From assembly GCA_037074765.1 (NCBI GenBank), contig JBAMDO010000461.1, positions 1-17,070 of the forward strand: DNA of 17,070 bases, read 5' to 3'. This DNA comes from Mansonella perstans. Taxonomy: Eukaryota > Nematoda > Chromadorea > Rhabditida > Onchocercidae. Below are positions 8,877 through 16,685 of the stretch, piece after piece (position 1 is the stretch's first letter; the number at the start of each line of letters is the position of its first letter). Under the pieces are notes generated by a model. The model saw only the letters and a program-made list of their open reading frames with translations, searched no databases and had not been told where the DNA came from. A program made the position numbers and the translations under genes.

Positions 8877-9062
8877 GAAGATTCTGAAATTAGTGCTTCC
8901 TTTAAGAATAAAATAAAGTGGAATGATAAATGTTCGCTTAAAAATAACAAAAAAAAAGATGTCATAGTAATGAGTAAACAGTCATTCTATTCTCTTAATT
9001 TCAATTACTTGCGACAAGAAATGAATCTTTGTCTACTATTTATATGCTATTTACTCATTTTT

Positions 9063-9091
9063 ACGACATCATCGTAATCCGTTGATGTCGT
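9063..9091. repeat. 9-bp perfect hairpin followed by a T run
   Basis: ACGACATCA (9063-9071) and TGATGTCGT (9083-9091) pair across an 11-base loop, followed by TTTT. It resembles a bacterial terminator, but the window is eukaryotic, so that reading is unlikely. Confidence 0.5.
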
Positions 9092-9112
9092 TTTTGCTTT
9101 GAAGTATACCTT

Positions 9113-9198
9113 TATGTATGTATGTATGTATGCATGTATGTATGTGTGTACGTGTGTGCGTGTGTGTATGTGTGTGTGTATGTGTATGTGTAGTGTGC
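9113..9198 (+). repeat. TATG/TG microsatellite
   Basis: About 86 bases of TATG repeats grading into TGTG with C interruptions (CGTGTGTGCG). On the minus strand it reads as a His/Thr run, which is an artefact of the repeat. Confidence 0.95.
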
Positions 9199-9462
9199 AT
9201 ATACGTGCAGAATGTTGGGTTTAAGTTTGCTGATGGCTGATGTTGCTGATGATTCATTCAATGCATTTTGTACATCACAAAATTTCTTTTAAAGATATTT
9301 TTTGAGAAAAGCATCAGCGATTTTTGTTATATTTCAAATGTCACTGTTCTTTTTTTTGTCGTAAATTTCACCAAAAATAGTCATTTCAAATTGGTTGAAA
9401 ATATAATTACCAATGTTAGGAAAAATTGATAATAAATTTCGAAAAAATAATTATTATATCAA
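9199..9462. other. AT-rich non-coding DNA
   Basis: Nothing is firmly supported. On the minus strand near 9255-9205 a short Ser/Ala/Lys-coding stretch ends before GTATAT, a possible donor. It runs into the microsatellite and has no good acceptor. Confidence 0.4.
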
Positions 9463-9692
9463 TTAAAATAGGAAAACAAGACAAATAATACGAATTAAAG
9501 ACTGAAAGTTGTGACAGAGACGATATGACATTTAATTTTTTTAAATAATACTTTTAAATCATATGAAGAAAGATTCCCAGTGTAACACCAAGTCTAGCTA
9601 AGAGAACAAAACCGACTTACTTGCTTCAGTGAGATTGTTACAACAAAGAGTATAATTTGATAATATTCCATGAAGTGTAATTTATCGGCCAT
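9463..9692 (-). CDS. Candidate micro-gene, hydrophobic peptide of 36 codons in two exons
   Basis: Not recognised. Exon 1 (9692-9621) starts ATGGCC, reads MADKLHFMEYYQIILFVVTI and ends at CAA|GTAAGTCGG, a very strong donor. A phase-0 continuation starts at 9501 after ACTTTCAG and adds SLIRIICLVFLF before TAA at 9465-9463. The product would be mostly one membrane-spanning segment. Exon 1 could instead be the 5' exon (signal anchor) of a larger gene whose other exons I cannot see. The donor is the main evidence, and the second exon is weak. Confidence 0.25.
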
Positions 9693-10500
9693 AATTTTAA
9701 TTTAGTGCTTTATTTTGCTTATTGTTGTTAAATTTTGACACTCCATTGTGATATGTTGAAATTACTATGTAAAGGTGTTAATAATAGAATTTAATTATGA
9801 TTAATGAATTTAATTAAGATCAGTTAAGATTAATGAAAGAAGGAAGGAAAAAAAGGACATTAAGAATTATTTGCAGTATTGAAAAATATTGTGACATTTT
9901 TAAATTGTCAATTTTGAATTCATTTTCCCTCTTGAGCTTTTTTTGATCTGCTGAACTTTCCATTATCAATTTTTGTTATTCGTTATTTGTTTCCAAGAAA
10001 AAATTTTTTTTTTTTTGGCAAATCCTTATATATTTATCATCCAATGTATATATCATCAATCTGCTCATCATCTGACGTATATATATATATATAGGTATAT
10101 GTCATCAATCTTTTAATGTAAATCATTTAATGTAAAACATCAATCTATTCATCATGCGAATTATCAGCCATTTTATTTATGCTTCACTTGTTTTTTTTCA
10201 TTTTTTTTTCAAAATTTTTATTCATTTCAAAAATTTATTTTTATCAAATTGATACAATGAAATAATGTCATTTCGTTTTTGTGGAACTTTTTTTTTCGTT
10301 TTTCTTTTATACAGTTTGAACACTTATGTAACCAACCATTCAGTTATTTAGGTCGCATCGGCAATTTTGATTTCTTCAAGATATGACCCCATATCGACTC
10401 TCTCTACTACCTAGGCTTGGAATTTACGCAGGTTAAATCAATATTAATATATAAGAGAATCCTTTTAAAAAATATCTTGATTGTTCAGCTGTTTTTTTTT
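9693..10500. other. AT-rich non-coding DNA with short repeats
   Basis: No gene is visible. A TA run of 16 bases lies at 10078-10093, and the word CATCAATCT recurs at about 10053, 10103 and 10139, suggesting a decayed tandem array. A slightly more G+C-rich patch at about 10345-10435 has no open frame of note. Confidence 0.5.
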
Positions 10501-10570
10501 GATTATAGCGATATTGATGATAATCAGATGATAATGATGATGATTGATGATGATGATGATGGATGATAGA
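10501..10570 (+). repeat. GATGAT/GATAAT microsatellite
   Basis: Imperfect GATGAT and GATAAT trinucleotide repeats over about 70 bases, similar in type to the arrays at 7.5-7.8 kb. Confidence 0.85.
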
Positions 10571-10905
10571 ACGATATCATCCAGATCATTTCTATAAAAG
10601 TGACCCAGAAAATATCAAATCGAATTTGCGTTCGAAATGAAAAAAAAGCACGTTGAATTTAGAATTATAATATTTTAAAATTTGAGAGAATTTTTTCATC
10701 TTTTTAAAAACTTCTTTAAACGACTTCCATTTCAGTATTTCCATACGTTGTTTTACCTTCTGTTTATATCATTTCATGATAACAGTTTTAAATTTATATA
10801 TTACTAATAGCAATGTTTGCATATATCGTTGTGCATGCAACTTGCAATTTTTTGTGATTGCAATTAGCAATATTGCAGGATGACTATAGGACTGCTGTTT
10901 TGTAT

Positions 10906-11010
10906 ACATTTGTACACATATATTAATTGTTAGCCCCCGCTTTTGTGTACGTTTGTACACGTGTATTAATCATTAATCTATACTTTTGTACACGTGTATT
11001 AATCATTAGC
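10906..11010 (+). repeat. Three diverged copies of a 29-bp core containing TTTGTACACGTGTATTAATC
   Basis: Copies at 10906-10934, 10949-10977 and 10982-11010, spaced 33-43 bp apart. The second and third are nearly identical and each contains a CACGTG E-box inside GTACACGTGTA. The first carries CACATA instead. Confidence 0.85.
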
Positions 11011-11240
11011 CTATTCTTGTTGAACATTATTTTGACGCTGTTGCTACAATAGAAATTCCTACAGTAGAAATGCTTCTGTCACGATTACTACTGGAATGAT
11101 TGTTTATCATCAATTATTTCTTATTAAGCAAATATTGCATTTTGAATTCAAAATCCTGAAATCCTGATTAATGTGCAATGACATCAAATATTTCATGAAA
11201 CATTTTCCAACTGCAATATACGGAATGTTTGCTTACTGCT

Positions 11241-11437
11241 CTCCCGTCAGTGTGTTTTTACAACTATCATTACTGGATCTGATCAGTGATCTTATCAGCG
11301 TCTTTTTATAAATACTATTATCATCAATGAACTTGATAAACAACCTTATCAGTGTATTCTTACGAGTATTACTTTCATTACTGAATTTGATAAACCTCTT
11401 ATCAGTATCTTAGACTTGATGAACAATCCTATCAGTG
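11241..11437 (+). repeat. Minisatellite, about 4 diverged copies of 31-57 bp
   Basis: Units share (CT)TATCAGTGT, then TTCTTACRARTATTACTTTC, then ATTACTGAATTTGATAAAC. Starts are near 11241, 11290, 11346 and 11399, and the last units are truncated. The minus strand stays open for about 55 codons through the array (to a TAA near 11412) and ends in front of a GTAAGC donor-like site at 11234. I take that as a by-product of the repeat. Confidence 0.8.
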
Positions 11438-11572
11438 TTCCTCCTAGTGGCTTGTGCTGTACCCCGTGCTACAGATGTTCCAATCTTTGGTGCACTTAAC
11501 GATACAGTAAGTGCTAGAATCACGAAAGAAAAGTTCACTATTACTTTCTCATACGGTTATACGTGCTCCTAA
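11423..11572 (+). other. Open stretch resembling a secretory leader with strong splice donor
   Basis: One frame reads TILSVFLLVACAVPRATDVP, a plausible signal-peptide core with an AxA-like end, and continues to TAA at 11570-11572. At 11507 it meets CA|GTAAGTGC, a strong donor, so a first exon ending there is possible. The ATG at 11419-11421 is out of frame by one base. The leader overlaps the end of the minisatellite, so part of the reading may come from repeat DNA. No family recognised. Confidence 0.22.
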
Positions 11573-11744
11573 AAGATTCCCCATCATGAAATTCATGATT
11601 AAAAATCTGAGCTTGGTTTGTCATAATGCTACAATTATTATCTGCAACTTTCAACACACCATTATCAACCACTTCTTTTTTTGGCTACTCATCTTAACAA
11701 TAATTATGCCAGGCAATAAATAAATCAAGTAAGGAGAATATCGG

Positions 11745-11997
11745 CTACAACCATAAGCTCTTAAGAAAGTATATTTATAAAATGACAGAAAAACCAAAAC
11801 GGACATCGAAGTATCTGCTTACATATGCTTCCATAGAGTTTACTTACAGCATAATAAATTGACATTACTGCTAGCATTGAGAGCGCAACAGTCAACATTT
11901 GCCCTGATGTTATTTGTATTACTATATTCTCTCCACTGTTTGCTAAGGTGTCTTGAATATGAAAAATGGATATTCCAACTAACTGTAGTACTATCAT
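11745..11997 (-). CDS. Candidate small membrane protein, two exons, about 54 codons
   Basis: Not recognised. From ATG at 11997 the exon reads MIVLQLVGISIFHIQDTLA (leader-like), then NSGENIVIQITSGQ, then a second hydrophobic run (MLTVALSMLAVMSIYYA). It ends at GCT|GTAAGTAAAC, a very strong donor (11847-11846). A phase-0 continuation after TTTCTTAAG at 11759 adds SLWL and TAG (11747-11745). The frame extends upstream of the ATG to about 12022, so an earlier exon is possible. Layout would be signal peptide or first helix, short polar loop, second helix. Support rests on the donor and the amphipathic layout. Confidence 0.3.
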
Positions 11998-12030
11998 AAC
12001 TATTGCCAACTTCACAAAAATAGCAGCTAC

Positions 12031-12068
12031 ATGCCCGAATATGATATTCTATGCCCGAATATGATGTT
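12031..12068 (+). repeat. 20-bp tandem duplication
   Basis: ATGCCCGAATATGATATTCT at 12031-12050 is followed by a near copy at 12051-12068 that diverges at the 3' end. It lies upstream of the candidate small membrane protein. Confidence 0.9.
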
Positions 12069-12216
12069 TTGTATTGTATAAAATCTCCTCTATATTCGAG
12101 AACTAATATGATATCGGTAACAAATAATATTAAAAAAGAAGACCAATAGTTCTGCCAACCTGCTAAGTACCTATTCCTAAAAAAGAGCTCACTATTTTAG
12201 CAGAAAAAACTTTGCC

Positions 12217-12866
12217 TGTCGGGAAATGTTTTTGTCTCGTGCCACAGTCGAATCTCAAACTTGGGTAATTAAACCGTTGTTTTGAGATGAGCTGCGTTGA
12301 ATTGTATTCGCATCTCAAACTTGGGTTATTAAACCTTTTATTAGAATAATTGGATAACGCGAGAATTACGTAATAATTATATACAACGCGTATCTAATGG
12401 TAACATTTATATATAATAAAAATGGTAATGATGAGCAGAACAGAACCCGTAGCCGTTGATATGAATAGATCCCAAAAATGATCTTTGTGAGATGATTGAT
12501 AGTTTAAATAGTAGTAACTGAGTATTATAGGCGGAGAAAAGCCAGTATAAATGAGCTGAGTTACAAGAAACTAAAGATCAAAAAAACGAAATCCTTTGTA
12601 AAGACATAAAAGGGTACAATACATTGCATGTAAGCATAATCATCAAACAAAGGATTTCGGCACGGTTACAGAATGGCTTTGTTTAATATGATATTAATTG
12701 CAGCTGCCTCTTTGTTAGTTTATGGTAGGAAAGAGTTTTACAGCTTATAATTGGATATGAGGTTAGACTACAACAAAGAGACAGGAGATTAATTAGATAG
12801 CTCATAAAAGACATTAATACAATCATTTAAACCTATTGGAATTTTCGCATTATGAATTTCGCGACA
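12217..12866 (-). repeat. 3' LTR of the Pao element (650 bp)
   Basis: Read on the minus strand it starts TGTCGCGAAATTC at 12866 and ends TTTCCCGACA at 12217, giving the TG...CA ends of an LTR. It lies 81 bases downstream of the integrase stop and is preceded on that strand by TTTGGGAG, the only G-rich tract that could serve as the plus-strand primer site. It is homologous end to end with the solo LTR at 15569-16217 but inverted. Sense-strand signals are TATTTAAA (12520-12513) and AATAAA (12342-12337). Two 22-bp direct repeats near the 3' end lie at 12254-12275 and 12314-12335. The partner 5' LTR is outside the window, so the host target duplication (candidate TTGCC at 12212-12216) cannot be tested. 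Confidence 0.88.
12587..12659. repeat. 13-bp inverted repeat within the 3' LTR
   Basis: CGAAATCCTTTGT (12587-12599) and its exact complement (12647-12659) enclose 47 bases. The same arms are intact in the solo LTR (15778-15790 and 15846-15858) although the loops differ, so the feature belongs to the LTR family. It could form a stem in U3, upstream of the TATA box. Confidence 0.85.
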
Positions 12867-12947
12867 CTCCCAAAGGGAGGAAAGAGTAGAAGCTAGGGTG
12901 TGGTAGTTCTAACTCTTTTATCGCTCTGTGTTGTTGTTGATCTTTCA

Positions 12948-13300
12948 TCACATTCCATTGTTTGATACGGCTGTTGCTTGTATTGCGCGATTTCTTATGG
13001 CACTTCTAGTTCGTCGCGCAATGGGTTCCTCTTCCCTTTTTTCATGCACTGTTTTCGTTAATACTGGTGATTGACTTCTCGAGTTGGATACATCATCAAC
13101 TTCCAGAGGACACAAAACATTTATTGGTCTGGTGAGAACTTTTCCATGTGGCATTTCTATAATGGCACTTCTAGCCTTCCCATCCTTACCTTTCTTTATT
13201 TCTTTGATCCTAACTAACTTCCACATACCACGAGGAACATTAAGTTCGTTGACTAGCACAATCTCTTTTTCGCGTGGTATTCTGGTTCTTGGGGTTGTAT
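12948..13300 (-). pseudogene. Integrase C-terminal (DUF5641-like) domain and tail
   Basis: LVNELNVPRGMWKLVRIKEI and HGKVLTRPINVLCPLEV match the small beta domain that ends Pao/BEL integrases. It is followed by a basic tail (EEEPIARRTRSAIRNRA) and TGA just below 12950. The link to the catalytic core (13300-13440) is interrupted by stops. Confidence 0.9.
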
Positions 13301-13439
13301 GATGCCTTTGAGTTCTTTCTCTGAGACTGGTTAAATATTCATTTTTCCAGGTCTCTCAGAATAAGTTCAAGGTCTTGAGTGCGTTTGACCGGTATCTAAC
13401 AAGTTTTTCCTTGTTATTGAGTTTAGAGGATTAAATTCC

Positions 13440-14429
13440 TCTTAGCCTTCAACGTTGGCGAGTGGTGTAACTAGCGAGGCATTGGGGGAGATGAAATCAG
13501 TCGGACGTATAATTGCGTAATCATCGCAATTTACGTAAGTTAGTGGTCGAGTATTGAGTATTCCCTCGACTTCTATTATTAGAGTTATTAATTCTCTCTC
13601 CCATAATAGCCTTTTGCCGATAGCTCTCTTCATAGCTTTTTTGTCAAACCAATGAGCCTTTCATAAACTCCTCCGCTCCAAGGAGCTTTTGGTATAATAT
13701 TTTCCCAAGTCATTCCTTTTTTCGCAAGAAAGTTTGTTAACTTGAAGTCCTGCTTCTTCATTATTTTGAAGACTAGCTGGAATTGACTTGCATTGTCACT
13801 CAAGACAGATTCTGGACAACCTCATCGTGAAATAAATCTTTTAAAGATGTCCAGAAAACATTCGGCTGATAGGTTGTCAGCTAATTCTAAATGGACAGCT
13901 CTGGTAGTAAAACACGTGAACAGAGCTATCTATCGTTTGGTTTCCCACTCTCAGTTTTAACAGAGAGGGGACCGAGGTAGTCTAAACCTACATGTGTAAA
14001 GGTTCTAGACCGAATAATTTTTCTTCTGGGAGGTTGAGCATTTCTGGAAGCTTGAACGGTTTGGTAGTCCATCGTTTACAAGCCTTACTATTTAGGACTC
14101 GTTTGATTTCACTTCTGCCTTTTGGTACTCAGAAATTACGTCGTATTTCTGCTAGTGTGTGAGCAACTCCAGCATGGAGTAAGTCTTCGTGATATCCACT
14201 CTGTCAACTTGTAATCTTCAATTTGTGAATCACAGCCGAAAGTGTTTGTAACCAATCGAATTTTCCTTTCGCCGTTAGTTTAATAAACTTTAGAACTCGT
14301 AAGTGGTCCGTAATAATTTTAACCATTTGCTAAAACGACTTCCATCTATCAGTTTAAAACTCTTGTTGATATGAATTGTAACCTTTGCGATGTTTATTTC
14401 GTCTGGTTCTTCTTCAATTTCTTCTTTAA
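13440..14429 (-). pseudogene. Integrase zinc-binding and catalytic core, frameshifted
   Basis: Zinc-region residues appear as HEDLLHAGVAHTLAEIRRNF, then a stop, then SKACKRW. The catalytic core is spread over frames. The first aspartate is in GLDYLGPLS (codon 13982-13980), the second in LSDNASQF (13797-13795), and the glutamate in WSGGVYERLIG (13662-13660), about 45 codons after the second. The core end, ELITLIIEVEGILNTRPLTY, is open at 13633-13442. At least four frame changes and several stops exclude activity. Confidence 0.9.
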
Positions 14430-15006
14430 ATTAAATTCTCAGTGTGGCCAACTGGATTCATTTTCTCAGTGTGGCCAACTGGATTCATTTTCTTTTTACC
14501 ATGAGGATCCATGCCACCATGGCTCGTACTTCTCCAATTTTCGCGGAGATATTCCCCTTGTTGCAATATCCACAGGATCATGCTCGCTAGGAATATATCG
14601 GAACTGAATGTTTGCCTCCCGTATTTCTTCAACACGGTTTTGTACGAATCGCGGTAGGAATCTGGAATGGTTTTGAATTCAGTGGATGGCACACTTGGAA
14701 TCGGACCATAATTTAATTGCCTTGGTTTCCAACTCCAACTGCTTAATTACGAAATGTGCCGCTCGTACCCCGATGAGTATTCCTAATAACTCCAATCGGG
14801 GTATAGTCATTCCTTTAATTGGCACCATCCGAGGTTTGGCAAAGATTAAACATGTATCTGTTCCTTGAATTTGATGATTTCGGAAATATACGGCTGCCGC
14901 ATATTCTACACTGGATGCATGAATTTGAGTTTGATTTGTGTAATTGGTCACAAATCTCGGGAGTTCTTTTATTCTTGTTGACCAATCGGGTATGAGAGAG
15001 TTTCAT
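14430..15006 (-). pseudogene. RNase H domain
   Basis: Degrades the RNA strand of the RNA-DNA hybrid in active elements. Seen: SSVEYAAAVYFR, PRLELLG (second acidic residue), LWSDSKCAIHWIQ (third), and SEHDPVDIATRG (last aspartate), then KYEPWWHGSSW. The usual first aspartate before the AYAA-like motif is absent, apparently through a small deletion. Frame breaks occur near 14690 and 14950. The end holds a tandem duplication that adds stops. Confidence 0.9.
14436..14489 (-). repeat. 27-bp perfect tandem duplication at the RNase H-integrase junction
   Basis: Bases 14436-14462 are repeated exactly at 14463-14489. On the coding strand each copy encodes ENESSWPH followed by a stop, so the duplicated motif appears twice. 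The lack of differences suggests a recent event in an already dead element. Confidence 0.93.
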
Positions 15007-15568
15007 ATGTTTATATCTTTATCGCTTATGGGTTGATCCCATGCATTATTCCCTTTCCATAAATTTTGTAGGAATAATTTAAACTGGATCATCGTAGGGA
15101 CGAGGAATCCCATAGTGTCATACTGAGACGCTACAAACTGTAAGATCGTCCTCTTTGTTAGTTCTTTTTCCGTCCACGGTCTTACTGTTATTTGAATAGT
15201 ATTCTTGACATGATTCCATTTGATGCCAAGGATTTTCTTTCCATCCATGTTCGCTCGATCCTGCTCGGCGATTTTGGTATTGAAGTCCTCGTCACTCGAT
15301 AGGAACTCTCGCATATTCATTGCTGCATCTTTAAAAATAGACTTTGTTTCTTCATATTTCCGCAAGGCTTCTTCAGTGTCCATCGCGGATAATATGACAT
15401 TATCTACACAGAGATTCCTTCTGAGCTCTAGTGCAAGTTCGGTTCCATTGGTTTCGAGGTGATGGTTGAGCGTCGCTGATAGTAAGAAGGGCGACGATAT
15501 CGCGTCAAAGGGAACTCTTCTAAAACGATATCGTTTCAAGTTTTCTTCGGTAACTGCACTATGAACGT
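15007..15568 (-). pseudogene. Reverse transcriptase, C-terminal part and connection
   Basis: Resumes directly after the solo LTR and stays open to TAG near 15003. Visible are motif B as AISSPFLL and the catalytic motif as CVDNV (15410-15396), where Pao elements usually have YVDN, so the tyrosine position is changed. Further on, [11 protein letters not shown] and FLQNLWK mark the connection to RNase H. This is the longest intact open piece of the element. The apparent first 11 codons of the open frame (15599-15569) belong to the LTR, not RT. Confidence 0.92.
15564..15568. repeat. Target site duplication, left copy (aacgt)
   Basis: Immediately left of the solo LTR; identical to 16218-16222. 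A 5-bp duplication is typical for Pao/BEL integrase. Confidence 0.92.
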
Positions 15569-16217
15569 TGTCGCGAAATTCATAACGCGAAAATTCCAAT
15601 AGGTTTAAATTTGATTGTATTAATGTCTTTTATGACCTATCTAATTAATCTCCTGTCTCTTTGTAGTAATCCGACCTCACATCCAATTATAAGCTGTCAA
15701 ACTCTTTCCTACCATAAACTAACAAAGAGGCAGCTGCAATTAATATAATATTAAACAAAGCCATTCTGTAACCGTGCCGAAATCCTTTGTTTGACGATAA
15801 TGCTTACATGCAATATATTGTACCTTCTCAATCAAGCTTATCTTTACAAAGGATTTCGTTTTTTATGATCTTAGCTTCTTGTAACTCAGTTCATTATTAC
15901 TAGCTTTTCTCCGCCTACAATACTCAGTTACTACTATATAAACTATCAATTATCCCACAAAGACCATTTTTGGGATTTATTCACATCAACGGCTACTGGT
16001 TGTGTTCTCCTCATCATTACCATTTTTATTATATATAAATGTTACCATTAAATACGCGATGTATAATTGTTACATTATTCTCGCGATTATCCAATTATTC
16101 TAATAAAAGGTTTAATTACCCAAGTTTGAGGTGTCAACGCAACTCAACTCAACGCAATGGTTTAATCACTCAAGTTTGAGATTCGACTGTGTCACGTTAC
16201 AAAAAATTTTCCCGACA
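15569..16217 (+). mobile_element. Solo LTR (649 bp) of the same Pao family inserted antisense in RT
   Basis: Starts TGTCGCGAAATTC and ends TTTTCCCGACA, matching the ends of the 3' LTR at 12217-12866 in reverse orientation. It lies between two parts of RT that are contiguous in the family, and is bounded by identical 5-bp flanks. Sense-strand signals are a TATATAAA box (15935-15942) and AATAAA (16102-16107), in the order expected for U3-R. Two 22-bp direct repeats lie at 16109-16130 and 16159-16180. No internal element sequence remains, so it arose by recombination between two LTRs of a full insertion. Confidence 0.93.
15778..15858. repeat. 13-bp inverted repeat within the solo LTR
   Basis: CGAAATCCTTTGT at 15778-15790 and its exact complement at 15846-15858, with a 55-base loop. 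The equivalent in the other LTR has a 47-base loop, so the arms are conserved while the loop drifts. Confidence 0.85.
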
Positions 16218-16222
16218 AACGT
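16218..16222. repeat. Target site duplication, right copy (aacgt)
   Basis: Immediately right of the solo LTR; identical to 15564-15568. Together they define the insertion to the base. Confidence 0.92.
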
Positions 16223-16685
16223 CCTTCAGCCAGAAAAATCTGGTGCAATTTCTATCCGATAGATGGAGTTCCATTGTAGGAATGCCTTTTCTACATCGGC
16301 AATAATTACCTACTTCATCATTCGGAAGCGTAACAATATTCCTACTAAATCTGCAAGTATGATAGTTCACGGTAGAGAACTTCATTTAGGCTCCGCATCC
16401 CTTTGAGGTGTGCAGATGCGTCATGGACGATCCTGAGCTTTGTTATGGGTTTGTGTGGAGCCATAACTTCGTGGTGAAACAGATAATGAATCATCCCTGT
16501 TTGATCCATGTCTGGGTGAACTTCCTCTATTATCTTTGTATGTAGTTGGTCGCTGATAACTTTATCGTATTGGTGAAGCAAGCGTTCATCCGCCTGCAGT
16601 CGTTTGACTAATGTCTTGAGTCGACCATGGCATAAGCCATAATTACTTCCTAATTTGACCTTTGTTTATTTCCACGGCCAGCAAA
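16223..16685 (-). pseudogene. Reverse transcriptase, N-terminal part
   Basis: Begins around a VCWPWK-like motif followed by TAA (16668-16666), then NYGLCHGRLKTLVKRL, KLRIVHDASAH and SLNEVLYR. The frame then shifts at about 16390. The next frame carries motif A as ADVEKG, with its catalytic aspartate codon at 16297-16295 and a stop just before it. It is then cut off by the solo LTR insertion directly after FFWLKD. Several compensating one-base indels show long decay. Confidence 0.9.

Noticed and set aside
8874..9077. Plus-strand open frame following the 29-bp minisatellite
   Set aside because: It begins at a TTG inside the last repeat unit, is Lys/Asn-rich by composition and shows no splice or domain evidence.
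9063..9098. Hairpin plus T run as a bacterial-type terminator
   Set aside because: The window is clearly eukaryotic and no transcription unit ends there; kept only as a hairpin.
9069..9257. Minus-strand open frame rich in His and Thr
   Set aside because: It is the translation of the TATG/TG microsatellite; no splice or start support.
10405..10420. let-7-like string (AGGTAGTAGAG) on the minus strand
   Set aside because: The seed lacks the GAGGTAG of the family and the flanks show no complementary arm for a microRNA hairpin.
10769..10960. Minus-strand open frame of 63 codons
   Set aside because: Falls largely within the short repeat array; no supporting signals.
13084..13302. Plus-strand open frame opposite the integrase C-terminus
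   Set aside because: Shadow of the minus-strand Pao coding sequence; other plus-strand frames at 14371-14607, 14686-14868, 15220-15462 and 16690-16965 are shadows too.
15569..15599. Start of the 198-codon RT open frame as true RT sequence
   Set aside because: These codons lie inside the solo LTR; the same bases occur at the end of the other LTR outside any RT.
12217..16217. A composite inverted-repeat element bounded by the two inverted LTRs
   Set aside because: The right copy has its own target duplication and splits RT, so the two LTRs belong to separate insertions and not to one element.
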